DNA of 52,877 nucleotides from JAXDJJ01 sp034665745 (GCA_034665745.1 JAXDJJ010000054.1:1-52877); one strand, 5' to 3'; shown: positions 24,319 through 32,732, counted from the stretch's first letter. Made by a program: numbers and translations. Notes: generated by a model from the sequence alone, not told the origin.

Positions 24319-25484
24319 GAGTCATCCTCTTCACGGGCAAGGGCGGGGTCGGCAAGACGACGGTTGCTTCGTCGACGGCCCTACGCATCGCCGCGTCCGG
24401 GAAGAAGACCTTGTTGATGTCTACCGACCCGGCCCATTCGGTCGCCGATGCGTTCGGTGTCGATCTGTCACCCGACCCCACCGAGGTTGCGGACAACCTG
24501 TGGGCCGAACAGATCGATCCACAGACGCGTTTGGAAGAGAACTGGCGTGAGATCCAGGACCACGCGATCGCAGTGCTCAACTGGGCTGGACTCGCAGAGG
24601 TCGAAGCCGAGGAGCTCTCGGTGATCCCGGGCCTCGACGAGCTGTTCTCGCTGGCCGATGTCAAGCGCCATCATGACGAGGGCCCATACGACGCTTTGGT
24701 CGTCGACTGCGCCCCAACCGGCGAGACGTTGAGGTTGCTTTCCCTTCCGGACATCATCCAGTGGTACATGGAGAAGATCTTTCCGATCGAGCGCCGCGTC
24801 ATGGGAGCACTGCGACCGGTTGCCAAGCGGGTAACGAGCTTGCCCCTTCCCGACGACAAGGTGTACGCCGCCGTTCGACGTTTCTATGACCGCCTCGATG
24901 GTGTGCGCAAGGTGTTGACCGACGGGGGCTCGACGTCCGTACGACTCGTCGTCAATCCGGAACGGATGGTGATCGCGGAAGCACAACGAACGTTCACCTA
25001 TCTGAATCTGTTCGGCTACCGGGTGGATGCCATCGTCGCCAACCGATTGCTCCCCGACGAGGTTTCCGACCCGTACTTCGACCGGTGGAAGGAACTGCAG
25101 GCGACCCACCTCCAGACGATCAACGAGTCGTTCTCACCGGTGCCGATCCTCACCGCGCGGTTGCGCGATCAAGAGCTGGTGGGGGCCGAGTTGTTGGGGT
25201 CGCTTGGGGCCGAGGTGTACGGAGACTCGGACCCTGCCGCGATCCTGCACACGGATGATCCGATGTCGATCGTGAAGGATGAGCGCGCTTACGTCCTCAC
25301 GTTGAAGCTTCCTTTGACCGAGAAACAGGACCTCGATCTCTCTGCGAAGCACGACGAGCTGTTCATCAGGGTCGGGCCTTACCGGCGTACGATCATGCTG
25401 CCGAAGGTTCTCGCGATGCGCGAGGTCGCCTCGGCCCGCCTCGATAACGGGGCATTGACCGTGAGGTTCGAGGAGAAGAAGTGA
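24315..25484 (+). CDS. ArsA/Get3-like ATPase
   Basis: A 389-residue single-domain ArsA/GET3-family ATPase. The deviant Walker A is GKGGVGKTTVASS near residue 8; Switch I is STDPAHSVADAFGV, Switch II is VVDCAPTGETLRLL, and the A-loop-like region follows PVPILTARLRDQELVG. The C-terminal 70 residues (YVLTLKLPLTEKQDLDLSAK...) resemble the small alpha-crystallin-like domain attached to bacterial ArsA homologues. No arsenic gene (arsB, arsC, arsR, arsD) is nearby, so arsenite pumping is unlikely; a membrane-protein or ligand targeting role is an inference. It sits between SRPBCC and a CxxC protein with 4-bp overlaps on both sides. Confidence 0.87.
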   Translation: MRVILFTGKGGVGKTTVASSTALRIAASGKKTLLMSTDPAHSVADAFGVDLSPDPTEVADNLWAEQIDPQTRLEENWREIQDHAIAVLNWAGLAEVEAEELSVIPGLDELFSLADVKRHHDEGPYDALVVDCAPTGETLRLLSLPDIIQWYMEKIFPIERRVMGALRPVAKRVTSLPLPDDKVYAAVRRFYDRLDGVRKVLTDGGSTSVRLVVNPERMVIAEAQRTFTYLNLFGYRVDAIVANRLLPDEVSDPYFDRWKELQATHLQTINESFSPVPILTARLRDQELVGAELLGSLGAEVYGDSDPAAILHTDDPMSIVKDERAYVLTLKLPLTEKQDLDLSAKHDELFIRVGPYRRTIMLPKVLAMREVASARLDNGALTVRFEEKK

Positions 25485-25759
25485 GCGAAGAAGAGCGAGC
25501 TGCGCGGTACTCAGATCTTTTCGAGAGCTCACACGATCACGCCTCGGATTGTGCCTACTGTCCCATCTGCGCAACCATCGCTGTCGTGCGGAAGACGAAA
25601 CCCGAGATCCTGGACCACCTGGCTGCTGCCGCGCGCGAGCTGATCATCGCGGCCGGCATCCTCATCGAGGAAGCAGGTGAAGTGATCGGGACGGATGCGA
25701 AGGCCCGGGTCGCCGATGACCCCGACGTGCCGAAGATCCGCCGCATCGACATCGGCTGA
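25481..25759 (+). CDS. Small CAYCPIC-motif protein linked to the ArsA-like ATPase
   Basis: A 92-residue protein: HDHASDCAYCPICATIAVVRKTKPEI, then a helix LDHLAAAARELIIAAGILIEEAG and a charged tail. The CxxCxxC cluster with nearby histidines looks like a metal site. GTG at 25481 overlaps the ATPase stop (GTGA). Proteins of similar size and cysteine pattern, followed by an alanine-rich helix, accompany ArsA-like genes in other actinobacteria as I recall, but I cannot assign a named family with confidence. Confidence 0.72.
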   Translation: MSEEERAARYSDLFESSHDHASDCAYCPICATIAVVRKTKPEILDHLAAAARELIIAAGILIEEAGEVIGTDAKARVADDPDVPKIRRIDIG

Positions 25760-25778
25760 GCACGGGCGGCACCCGCAC

Positions 25779-25784
25779 TATCCT
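25779..25784 (+). promoter_or_regulatory. -10 element TATCCT of the glucokinase gene
   Basis: TATCCT ends 7 nt before the ATG at 25792, without a ribosome-binding site. Leaderless arrangement. Confidence 0.58.
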
Positions 25785-25791
25785 TGGGTCC

Positions 25792-26742
25792 ATGGGCTCT
25801 AACGGCGCGGCGCGGCGGACCGCGATCGGCGTAGATATCGGTGGCACCACCACTAAGGCAGGCATCGTCACGGCCGACGGAGAGATCCTCGTGCGCGTCG
25901 ACAGGCCCACCGACCCCAGCGCGGCAACCAAAGGGGCGATCGCATGCGTCGACGACCTTCTGGAACGCGCGACCGACGTCGAGATAGTTGCATGTGGTGT
26001 CGGTGCCGCAGGTTTCGTCGGCGGCTCGACCGTCATCTTTTCTCCGAACCTGACCTTCGATGACCCGCAGGTGGGAGCCGCTCTCGAGGCGCGGACGCAG
26101 CTTCCCGTCACCGTCGACAACGACGCGAATGCGGCGGTGTGGGGTGAGAGGACGTTCGGAGTTGCCACGGGCAAAGACAACGTCGCCATGGTGACCATCG
26201 GCACCGGGATCGGCAGCGGATTCATCGTTGATGGCCGTTTGCTACACGGATCGAGTGGTGCTGCTGCCGAGATTGGACACACGGTTGTAGATCCGTCCGG
26301 ACCGACTTGTGAGTGCGGTCTCAAAGGCTGTCTAGAGCAGTTCGCGTCCGGTCTTGCGATCGCTCGTTGGGCACGTGATGCAGTCACGACCGACCCGAAG
26401 TCATCGATCCTGACGTTTGCAGGCTCGGTCGAGCAGATCACCGCCGAACATGTCGGAAAGGCCGCAAAGGAGTACGACGAAACCGCGCGGGCGGTACTTC
26501 GCAGGGCAGGTCTCGCCCTCGGGGTGGGACTTTCGAACATCGCCAACATCTTCGATCCCGAGGTCATCGTTCTAGCCGGAAGCGTTACTCGTGCGGGCGA
26601 GGCCTTCTTAGGCCCGGCGCGCGACGAGCTTGCCCGAATGACGGGCGCCCAGCGCCGTCGTCCGATGCGACTCGAGCTCAGTGCCCTCGAAGGCAACGCC
26701 GGGATCCTCGGGGCCGCAACCCTTGCCTTGGAGGCAGCGTGA
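25792..26742 (+). CDS. ROK family glucokinase
   Basis: A 316-residue ROK kinase. ATP-binding phosphate loop is GVDIGGTTTKAGIV near the N-terminus. The sugar-binding part includes VDNDANAAVWGE with the catalytic aspartate in DNDAN, and the zinc motif EIGHTVVDPSGP / CECGLKGCLEQFASG (CxCGxxGCxE). A second phosphate motif, IVLAGSVTRAG, follows. Sequence and length match actinobacterial glucose kinases of the Streptomyces GlkA type, which phosphorylate glucose and take part in carbon control; the latter role is not shown here. It starts a new transcript from TATCCT. Confidence 0.92.
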   Translation: MGSNGAARRTAIGVDIGGTTTKAGIVTADGEILVRVDRPTDPSAATKGAIACVDDLLERATDVEIVACGVGAAGFVGGSTVIFSPNLTFDDPQVGAALEARTQLPVTVDNDANAAVWGERTFGVATGKDNVAMVTIGTGIGSGFIVDGRLLHGSSGAAAEIGHTVVDPSGPTCECGLKGCLEQFASGLAIARWARDAVTTDPKSSILTFAGSVEQITAEHVGKAAKEYDETARAVLRRAGLALGVGLSNIANIFDPEVIVLAGSVTRAGEAFLGPARDELARMTGAQRRRPMRLELSALEGNAGILGAATLALEAA

Positions 26743-26749
26743 CCAAAGG

Positions 26750-27565
26750 GTGGTTGAAGAAGCGCTTGTCGCAGTGACGGGTGCCGGCGCGGTCGCCGCC
26801 ATCGTGATGTTGACCTGGTCGGTGGGCCTGGTAGCTGGATCGGCATGGGCGCAATCCTGGAAGGTCGTGAAGCGAGGGCACTTCCGGATCGTGGCGTGGT
26901 GCGTAGCTTCGCTGTCTGTTCTGGCGTTGCTGGCAAGTCTCTCGGCGACCGAAAGGGTCGAGGGAGGACCATCGCAGCGAGTCTTCGTTGCGTTCTTCCT
27001 TGCAAGCGCGCTGGTCTATCTGATCGCGCAGTACAGAGCCCACGACGACATCGCAACCATCGTGGGATGGGCATCGACCGCCATCGGTGTCATGTCTCTC
27101 GTAGTCACTGCCGGTTTGCTGGCGCAATGGCCGATCGTGTTGTCGACCGCCGGACTGGTCTGCGGGGCGGCCTTGTTGGGTTCAGTTACCAACGGGATGT
27201 TGCTGGGCCACTGGTACCTGAACCAGCCCGGCCTCAAACCGTGGGCGCTGGCCCGGCTCACGCTTGCAGGGCTGTGGGTTTCTCTTCTGAGTGCCGTGGT
27301 CGGCCTCATCGGCGCGAGCAAGCTTGTCGGTGCCCCGACCGAAGGGGCTGCTCTTGGACTGCCGGGCTTTGGTGACAACTTCGGACCGGCCTTCTTCTTC
27401 ATCTGGCTCGCCCTGGCCCTGTTCACGACCGGCGTGATCTACATGGTGAAGCGTTGTATCGACATCCGCTCGATCCAGTCGGCGACCGGTCTCTATTACG
27501 TGGCGATCCTGACCGCCGGTGTCGCCGAGTTCCTCGTGCGATACCTGATGGTCAACGCAACGTGA
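26750..27565 (+). CDS. Multi-pass membrane protein, unknown
   Basis: A 271-residue protein with about eight hydrophobic helices and little soluble sequence. Distinct features are the conserved-looking GMLLGHWYLNQPGLKPWALARL loop after the fifth helix and a lone CIDIRSIQSATGLYYVAIL near the end. GTG at 26750 lies 7 bp after the glucokinase stop; the ribosome-binding site GGAGG at 26730-26734 is rather far, and GTG at 26774 is an alternative. The open frame reaches back to 26681 inside glucokinase. Its stop overlaps the following LLM gene (GTGA). I do not recognise a family. Confidence 0.75.
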   Translation: MVEEALVAVTGAGAVAAIVMLTWSVGLVAGSAWAQSWKVVKRGHFRIVAWCVASLSVLALLASLSATERVEGGPSQRVFVAFFLASALVYLIAQYRAHDDIATIVGWASTAIGVMSLVVTAGLLAQWPIVLSTAGLVCGAALLGSVTNGMLLGHWYLNQPGLKPWALARLTLAGLWVSLLSAVVGLIGASKLVGAPTEGAALGLPGFGDNFGPAFFFIWLALALFTTGVIYMVKRCIDIRSIQSATGLYYVAILTAGVAEFLVRYLMVNAT

Positions 27566-28440
27566 CCCGGATCGGAGTCACGCTCCCGCAATTCACCGAC
27601 GATCGAGACCGTTTCTTAGGCGGATTGGAGCGCGCGCAAAGTCTCGGATTCGATTCCGTATGGCTCTTCGATCACCTGTGGCCCTTGGGAGGGGAACGAG
27701 AACGGCCGATCCTCGAGTGTTGGACCACGTTGGCACACATCGCCGAAGCAACCTCGGACATAGAGATCGGCACCTTGGTTACACGCTCGTCGCTGCGGAA
27801 TCCCGCCCTGCTGGCGAAGATGGCGGCCACCGTAGGTGCGATCGCTCCTGGGCGATTGATCGTCACCCTCGGGAGTGGCGACAGCATGAACAGATCGGAG
27901 AACGTTGCGTTCGGCGCTCCCTTCTACTCGGGTGGGCAGCGCGTGGCCCAGCTCGTTTCTACCCTCGAGGTTGTCCAACGCTTCCTCAAGACCGACAAGG
28001 CGGAGCTCCACGACGACTTTGCCGACGTTTCGATACCAGCCAGCCCGAAGGTCGATGAACCGGTGCGCGTGTGGGTCGGCGGACGCTCGGCAGAGTTGCT
28101 CGAGGTCGCGGGCCGGATAGCAGACGGATGGAACGGGTGGGGAGCGAACCTAGAGACATTCGCCACCGACGCCGCCAAGGTGACGTCGGTGGCGGGCACA
28201 CGGGCGTTCGAGATCTCGTGGGCCGGACAGGTGATCCTGGCCGACTCCGATGATGCCGCTCGAGACAGGTTGGGGGACAGGGACCCAGCTCAGTTCCTCG
28301 TGGGAAGTGCGGCCACCGTGAGACGCCATCTCGTCACCGCGATCGAGGCGGGCGCGACCCACCTGATCGTCGCCCTGCCCGACGCAGGACGGGAGGGCGC
28401 GTTCGAAGAGCTGGCCGCCGCCGTCGAACCTCTGAGGTGA
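27562..28440 (+). CDS. LLM-class flavin/F420-dependent oxidoreductase
   Basis: A 292-residue luciferase-like monooxygenase-fold protein. Landmarks: RIGVTLPQFTDDRDRF, GFDSVWLFDHLWPLGG, IGTLVTRSSLRNPALLAKM, LIVTLGSGDS, the hinge FGAPFYSGGQRV, then VRVWVGGRSAELLEVAGRIADGW and a C-terminal VGSAATVRRHLVTAIEAGATH. Sequence style matches actinobacterial F420-dependent members; the cofactor is inferred. GTG at 27562 overlaps the preceding stop; the frame is open to 27454 as shadow. No substrate can be named. Confidence 0.87.
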   Translation: MTRIGVTLPQFTDDRDRFLGGLERAQSLGFDSVWLFDHLWPLGGERERPILECWTTLAHIAEATSDIEIGTLVTRSSLRNPALLAKMAATVGAIAPGRLIVTLGSGDSMNRSENVAFGAPFYSGGQRVAQLVSTLEVVQRFLKTDKAELHDDFADVSIPASPKVDEPVRVWVGGRSAELLEVAGRIADGWNGWGANLETFATDAAKVTSVAGTRAFEISWAGQVILADSDDAARDRLGDRDPAQFLVGSAATVRRHLVTAIEAGATHLIVALPDAGREGAFEELAAAVEPLR

Positions 28441-28444
28441 CCAG

Positions 28445-28464
28445 ATACCCCCCGGGGGTATAAT
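28445..28464 (+). promoter_or_regulatory. CsoR-type copper operator overlapping the copA -10
   Basis: ATACCCCCCGGGGGTAT at 28445-28461 is a G/C-tract palindrome like the operators of the copper repressor CsoR. Its right arm merges with TATAAT (28459-28464), which is 6 nt before the copA GTG. A bound repressor would cover the -10; copper would release it. No csoR gene is in the window. Confidence 0.78.
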
Positions 28465-28470
28465 CCAGGC

Positions 28471-30627
28471 GTGAGCGACAGTAAGCAGGAGACGTTCGAT
28501 GTCCGCGGGATGACCTGCGCCGCGTGTGCCCGGCGGGTCGAGAAGACCCTCGCGGCTCAGCCCGGGGTCGCCGACGCAGGCGTCAATTTCGCGATGGAAA
28601 CGGCCACCGTGCATCTCACCGACGAGGCCGACCGCGGGTCCTTGATGGATGCGGTGTCACGTGCCGGGTACGAGCTCATGCCGCGGATGGACGAGCACGA
28701 AGGTCACGATCACGGCATCGCGATCGGTCACGAAGAGGAGTTGACCCGCGTCGCGTGGCGTCACTTCATGGTCGCTGCGGTACTCACCGTTCCGGCGGTT
28801 GTGCTGGGCATGTTCCCCGGGCTCTTCGGTGCAGAGATGCACACGACGTGGCTCGGTTGGACCCTCTTCGCTCTCGTTACCCCCATCCAGTTCTGGGCGG
28901 GCCGCCCGTTCCTAACGAGCGCCGTCAAACAAGCGCGCCACGGCAGCACGAACATGGACACGCTCGTTGCGATCGGAACCTTGACCGCCTACACGTACTC
29001 GGTCGTTTCCCTTTTCAGGCACGGCGAGCTCTACTTCGAGACGGCCGCGGTCATCCTGACGTTCTTGTTGTTGGGGAAGTACTTCGAGCACCGTTCGAAG
29101 GCACGCGCCAGTCGGGCGATCAAGACCTTGATGGAGTTGGGTGCGAAGCGTGCCCGCGTGATCCGGGATGGGCTAGAGGTCGAGGTCGACGCAGAAGACG
29201 TGCGTCCCGGTGACCTGATGCGCGTGCGTCCGGGGGAGAAGATCCCGACCGATGGGGTGGTGAAGGAAGGCACGAGCGAGATCGATCAGTCGATGCTGAC
29301 CGGGGAGTCCGTCCCGGTGTCGGTCGAGCCCGGCACCGCGGTGTACGGCGCCACGGTCAATACGTCGGGGTCTCTTGTTGTCGAGGCCACCAAGGTCGGG
29401 CGTGAAACGGCTCTCGCTCAGATCGCCCGTCTCGTCGAAGAAGCGCAGGGACGTAAAGCCCCGATCGAGCACCTCGCGGACCGAGTGGCATCCATCTTCG
29501 TCCCGGTGGTCCTATTCATCGCAGCAGGAACCTTCGCGGCATGGATGCTGACAGGACATTCGTTCGAGCGTTCTCTCGTCGCTCTTGTCGCGGTTCTGAT
29601 CATCGCCTGCCCCTGTGCGATGGGACTCGCAACGCCGGCCGCGATCATGGTCGGAACGGGCAGGGGAGCGCAGTTGGGCATCGTCATAAAAGGTGGCGAT
29701 GTCCTCGAAGCATCGGGAGACCTCGACGTCGTCGTGCTCGACAAGACCGGCACCCTGACCGAGGGTCGCATGACAGTCACCGACGTTGTCGGCTTCGATG
29801 CGACCAAGGACGAGGTCCTTGAGATTGCTGGTGCGATCGAGTCTCTGTCCGAGCATCCGATCGCGCGCGCGATCGCAGGAGCTGCGGGCTCGCCTTTAAA
29901 GGTCGAAGGATTCGATTCGACCCCGGGGCAAGGGGTCAGCGGAACCATCGACGGACACGAGGTCCGTATAGGTCGCAGGTCGTTCGTCGGTGCGACTGAG
30001 ATGGACGCCGCGACGGCCCTCGAGGAACAGGGCAAGACCGTCGTGTGGATCGGACGCGACGGAAAGGCACTAGGAGTCGTTGCCGTGGCAGACACCTTGA
30101 AGGAGTCCGCCCCCCACGCGATCCGTCGTTTACACGAGCTTGGGCTCGAGACCGTGATGATCACGGGTGATAACGAGACGACGGCCCGTGCGATCGCAGG
30201 CCAGGCAGGGATCGATCGTGTCATAGCGGGGGTGTTACCTGCAGACAAGGTCACCGAAGTGAAACGCCTGCAGGACGAGGGCAAGAAGGTCGCGATGGTC
30301 GGCGATGGCATCAACGATGCCCCGGCGCTGGCCCAGGCCGACCTCGGTATCGCTCTGGGGACAGGCACCGACGTCGCGATCGAAGCGGCCGACCTGACCC
30401 TGATCGGAGGCGACCCCGCGCTGGCGGCCGCGGCCGTCGATCTGTCCCGCCGCACCCTGAGAACGATCAAACAGAACCTGTTCTGGGCCTTTGGCTACAA
30501 CGTTGCGGCTATCCCTCTGGCTGCGCTGGGGCTGTTGAACCCGATGATCGCGGCAGGGGCGATGGCGTTCTCATCTGTGAGCGTCGTACTCAACGCGCTG
30601 CGCCTCAAGAGGTTCCAGCTCAGCTAA
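28471..30627 (+). CDS. copA: Copper-translocating P1B-type ATPase
   Basis: A 718-residue heavy-metal ATPase with one N-terminal HMA domain (RGMTCAACARRVEKTL). Features in order: eight expected membrane helices, a HEGHDHGIAIGH histidine-rich loop before the first, the phosphatase motif MLTGES, the ion-binding IIACPCAMGLATP (CPC), the phosphorylation site DKTGTLTEG, the SEHPIARA histidine-proline motif, and GDGINDAPALAQADLG. Helices 7-8 carry YN (FGYNVAAIPLAALG) and MAFSSVSVVLNALRL, the Cu(I) signature. It exports Cu(I). The GTG start lies 6 nt after TATAAT and next to a CsoR-like operator; a leaderless copper-inducible mRNA is inferred. Confidence 0.95.
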   Translation: MSDSKQETFDVRGMTCAACARRVEKTLAAQPGVADAGVNFAMETATVHLTDEADRGSLMDAVSRAGYELMPRMDEHEGHDHGIAIGHEEELTRVAWRHFMVAAVLTVPAVVLGMFPGLFGAEMHTTWLGWTLFALVTPIQFWAGRPFLTSAVKQARHGSTNMDTLVAIGTLTAYTYSVVSLFRHGELYFETAAVILTFLLLGKYFEHRSKARASRAIKTLMELGAKRARVIRDGLEVEVDAEDVRPGDLMRVRPGEKIPTDGVVKEGTSEIDQSMLTGESVPVSVEPGTAVYGATVNTSGSLVVEATKVGRETALAQIARLVEEAQGRKAPIEHLADRVASIFVPVVLFIAAGTFAAWMLTGHSFERSLVALVAVLIIACPCAMGLATPAAIMVGTGRGAQLGIVIKGGDVLEASGDLDVVVLDKTGTLTEGRMTVTDVVGFDATKDEVLEIAGAIESLSEHPIARAIAGAAGSPLKVEGFDSTPGQGVSGTIDGHEVRIGRRSFVGATEMDAATALEEQGKTVVWIGRDGKALGVVAVADTLKESAPHAIRRLHELGLETVMITGDNETTARAIAGQAGIDRVIAGVLPADKVTEVKRLQDEGKKVAMVGDGINDAPALAQADLGIALGTGTDVAIEAADLTLIGGDPALAAAAVDLSRRTLRTIKQNLFWAFGYNVAAIPLAALGLLNPMIAAGAMAFSSVSVVLNALRLKRFQLS

Positions 30628-30630
30628 CGG

Positions 30631-30636
30631 TAGGTT
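30631..30636 (+). promoter_or_regulatory. -10 element TAGGTT of the exonuclease gene
   Basis: TAGGTT ends 7 nt before the GTG at 30644, with no ribosome-binding site. Leaderless arrangement. Confidence 0.5.
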
Positions 30637-30643
30637 CCGGCTC

Positions 30644-31510
30644 GTGGCGGACACCTACATCACGGACGCACCGAGTCTCGTTTACCGGGCGTTCTTCTCC
30701 TACCCGACAACCGTTACGGACTCGCGCGGGAACCCCGTGAACGCGGTGCGGGGTTTCATGGAGATGATCACGCGCCTCATATCCGACCGCCGTCCCGACC
30801 GCTTGATCAATGTCTTCGATTCAAACTTCCGTCCGGACTTCCGCGTCGCCGCTTACCCCGGCTACAAAGCCCAGCGGCCCGAAGACCCTCCGGAGCTTCC
30901 TCGTCAGTTCCACGTCATCGCCGAGGTCCTGGACGCAGCCGGGATGGAACGAGCCGAGTCGGAGGGACTCGAGGCAGATGATGCGATCGCAACCTTGGTG
31001 CACAAGGCGAAGAAGTTTCCGATAACTGTCGTCACGGGGGACCGCGATCTGTTGGCACTGGTGCGGGACCCGGAGGTCAAGGTCCTGTTCCCTCTGAAGG
31101 GCTTGAAAGAGGTCACGGAGTTCACCGAGAAGGATGTCGAAGACAAATACCTCGTGACACCAGCGATGTACCCGCAATTCGCCACCTTGCGGGGTGACTC
31201 ATCGGATGGACTACCGGGGGTTCAAGGGATAGGACCTAAACGGGCTGCAGCGTTGCTCGGAGAGTACGGATCGATCGCCGGCATCCTCGACAACCTCGAC
31301 AAGCTCCCTCCCAAGCAGGCGGAGTCGTTCGAGTCGGCCCGCGATTACCTCGAGGCGATGAAGACGGTCGTCGGGCTGGTCACCGATGCGCCGGTGTGGT
31401 CGACGAAGCCTCACAAGCCGGACGCGGCGTTGCTAAAGGAGTTGACGGAGGTGCACAACCTCGGCAGCTCGACCACAAGGTTGCTCCAAGCCATGAAGGG
31501 GGAGAGGTGA
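30644..31510 (+). CDS. 5'-3' exonuclease (FEN/PolA N-terminal type)
   Basis: A 288-residue stand-alone relative of the DNA polymerase I 5' nuclease domain. It has SLVYRAFFSYP, the arch-region AYPGYKAQRPEDPPELP, metal-binding acids in SEGLEADDAIATL and TVVTGDRDLLALV, and GDSSDGLPGVQGIGPKRAAALL (helix-hairpin-helix with metal-binding aspartates). It would remove RNA primers or flaps. No polymerase domain follows, so it is an accessory enzyme, as in other actinobacteria. It overlaps the following gene by 4 bp (GTGA). Confidence 0.91.
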   Translation: MADTYITDAPSLVYRAFFSYPTTVTDSRGNPVNAVRGFMEMITRLISDRRPDRLINVFDSNFRPDFRVAAYPGYKAQRPEDPPELPRQFHVIAEVLDAAGMERAESEGLEADDAIATLVHKAKKFPITVVTGDRDLLALVRDPEVKVLFPLKGLKEVTEFTEKDVEDKYLVTPAMYPQFATLRGDSSDGLPGVQGIGPKRAAALLGEYGSIAGILDNLDKLPPKQAESFESARDYLEAMKTVVGLVTDAPVWSTKPHKPDAALLKELTEVHNLGSSTTRLLQAMKGER

Positions 31511-32142
31511 CCAAGGTTTTCCTCGTGCGTCACGGCGCGACCGACTGGAACATGGAGAAGCGGGCGCAGGGGCATGCAGACATCGATCTGAACGAGGAAG
31601 GTCACAGGCAGGCCGCTGCGGTCGCGACCGAGCTCTCTCACGAACACATCGATGCGGTTTACGCGAGCGATCTAAAACGAGCGCGAGACACCGCCCAGGC
31701 GATCGCCGCGGCTCACGGGCTCGAGGTCGAGATCGATAAGGACCTTCGTGAGATCGACCAGGGCGAATGGGAGGGACTCACCACCGATGAGATCAAGCAG
31801 CGCTGGCCAGATCTGTGGGGGCCGAACCGCCACTACAACGCGCGCCCGGGCGGCGAGTCGCCTCAAGACGTCAAACAACGTTCGCTGAAAGCCGTGGCCC
31901 GGGCGGTTGCGGCCCACCCGGGGGACGACGAGACGATCGTCATCGTGAGCCACGGAGGCACGATCAGGTGGCTCAGCGCCGAGGCCCTGGGCTACGACGA
32001 CTTCCGCTCCCGAAGGATCCGCGGCCTCGGCAACGGCGCCGTGGTCTGCCTCGACGCTCATCTGGACGGTGACCGCCTAGTTCTAGGCAACCTGACACGC
32101 CGTGATGGCAACACCACGGACCTGGATGACCCCAACGACTAG
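31507..32142 (+). CDS. Histidine phosphatase (phosphoglycerate mutase-like)
   Basis: A 211-residue branch-1 histidine phosphatase. The phosphohistidine motif is VFLVRHGATDWN, the second arginine is in YASDLKRARDTAQAI, the acid is in LREIDQGEWEGLT, and the second histidine is in VIVSHGGTIRW. Family substrates range from phosphosugars to alpha-ribazole phosphate and cannot be set here. The tail after LGNLTRRDG is polar. GTG at 31507 overlaps the exonuclease stop; GGGGGAGAG upstream gives an adequate ribosome-binding site. It is followed by an operator-like repeat. Confidence 0.88.
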   Translation: MTKVFLVRHGATDWNMEKRAQGHADIDLNEEGHRQAAAVATELSHEHIDAVYASDLKRARDTAQAIAAAHGLEVEIDKDLREIDQGEWEGLTTDEIKQRWPDLWGPNRHYNARPGGESPQDVKQRSLKAVARAVAAHPGDDETIVIVSHGGTIRWLSAEALGYDDFRSRRIRGLGNGAVVCLDAHLDGDRLVLGNLTRRDGNTTDLDDPND

Positions 32143-32150
32143 CTCCTGTA

Positions 32151-32180
32151 TCTGTGTAATACTGTAATCAACAGTACAGA
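32151..32180 (+). promoter_or_regulatory. Operator-like inverted repeat over a -10 element
   Basis: TACTGTaatcaACAGTA (32160-32176) is a perfect 6-bp inverted repeat with a 5-bp centre, flanked by TCTGT and ACAGA. Its left arm TACTGT also fits a -10 hexamer, placing transcription start near 32172 and leaving a leader with AAGGAGG before the ATG at 32203. The local A+T-rich composition stands out. The repressor is unknown. Confidence 0.55.
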
Positions 32181-32202
32181 GTCGGAGGAGAAGGAGGGCC
32201 GG

Positions 32203-32700
32203 ATGACGGCGCCCAGCGAGCAAGAGATCCAGGATTGGTTCACCTCGAAGATCCCGTCCGAGTGGTTCACCGAGGCCCCCGAGGTTGTCGCAGCGAAGGA
32301 CGAGGTCCTCGTTGTCGGGCGGCTGTCCGACGAGGGGGCCGGAGATCGGGTGGCACGTGCCAACCGGATCGAGGAGTGGCGGGACGAGACGCGTGAGCAG
32401 CGCATGGCGATCGCACGCGATGCCGAGGTCGGCTTCGGCCGCAAGGTGTCGTGGGGCGCCCGCTGTGGCGATGACGGGCGGCTGTTCGCCCACCTCAACG
32501 TTCCCGTCATGACGAGGCTCCGTGCCAAGGAGCGGGCGATGCTCGACACGCTCGTCGATGCCGGAGTAGCTAGGAGCAGGGCCGACGCTCTTGCATGGTG
32601 CGCGCGCCTCGTGGCTTCGAAGCAGAAGGAGTGGTTGGACGATCTCCGTGGGGCCTTCTCAGAGGTTGAGAAGGTTCGTGCGGAAGGACCCGCTGCGTAA
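32203..32700 (+). CDS. Conserved actinobacterial protein with ribbon-helix-helix-like C-terminus
   Basis: A 165-residue protein I recognise as a conserved but unnamed actinobacterial type. The N-terminal part has IQDWFTSKIPSEWFTEAPEV, then EVLVVGRLSDEG. The middle is arginine-rich (RIEEWRDETREQRMAIARDA) with FGRKVSWGARCGD. The C-terminal half, LNVPVMTRLRAKERAMLDTL plus VDAGVARSRADALAWCARLV, has the strand-helix-helix pattern of ribbon-helix-helix DNA-binding proteins (inference). AAGGAGG precedes the ATG closely. The inverted repeat in its own promoter makes self-regulation worth testing. Confidence 0.78.
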   Translation: MTAPSEQEIQDWFTSKIPSEWFTEAPEVVAAKDEVLVVGRLSDEGAGDRVARANRIEEWRDETREQRMAIARDAEVGFGRKVSWGARCGDDGRLFAHLNVPVMTRLRAKERAMLDTLVDAGVARSRADALAWCARLVASKQKEWLDDLRGAFSEVEKVRAEGPAA

Positions 32701-32732
32701 CGGTCTGTCCCAGGGCGCGGGGAGCGTCCTGC

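Noticed and set aside
24315..25484. Arsenite-pump interpretation of the ArsA-like gene
   Set aside because: Only one ATPase domain, no arsB, arsD or arsR nearby, and the neighbours point elsewhere.
25662..27074. 470-residue open frame on the minus strand
   Set aside because: It runs antisense to glucokinase and its membrane-protein neighbour, is low-complexity (Ser/Pro/Arg) and shows no domain; a high-G+C shadow.
29418..30470. 350-residue open frame on the minus strand within copA
   Set aside because: Antisense to a P-type ATPase with every expected motif; the antisense product is a Ser/Thr/Arg-rich shadow.
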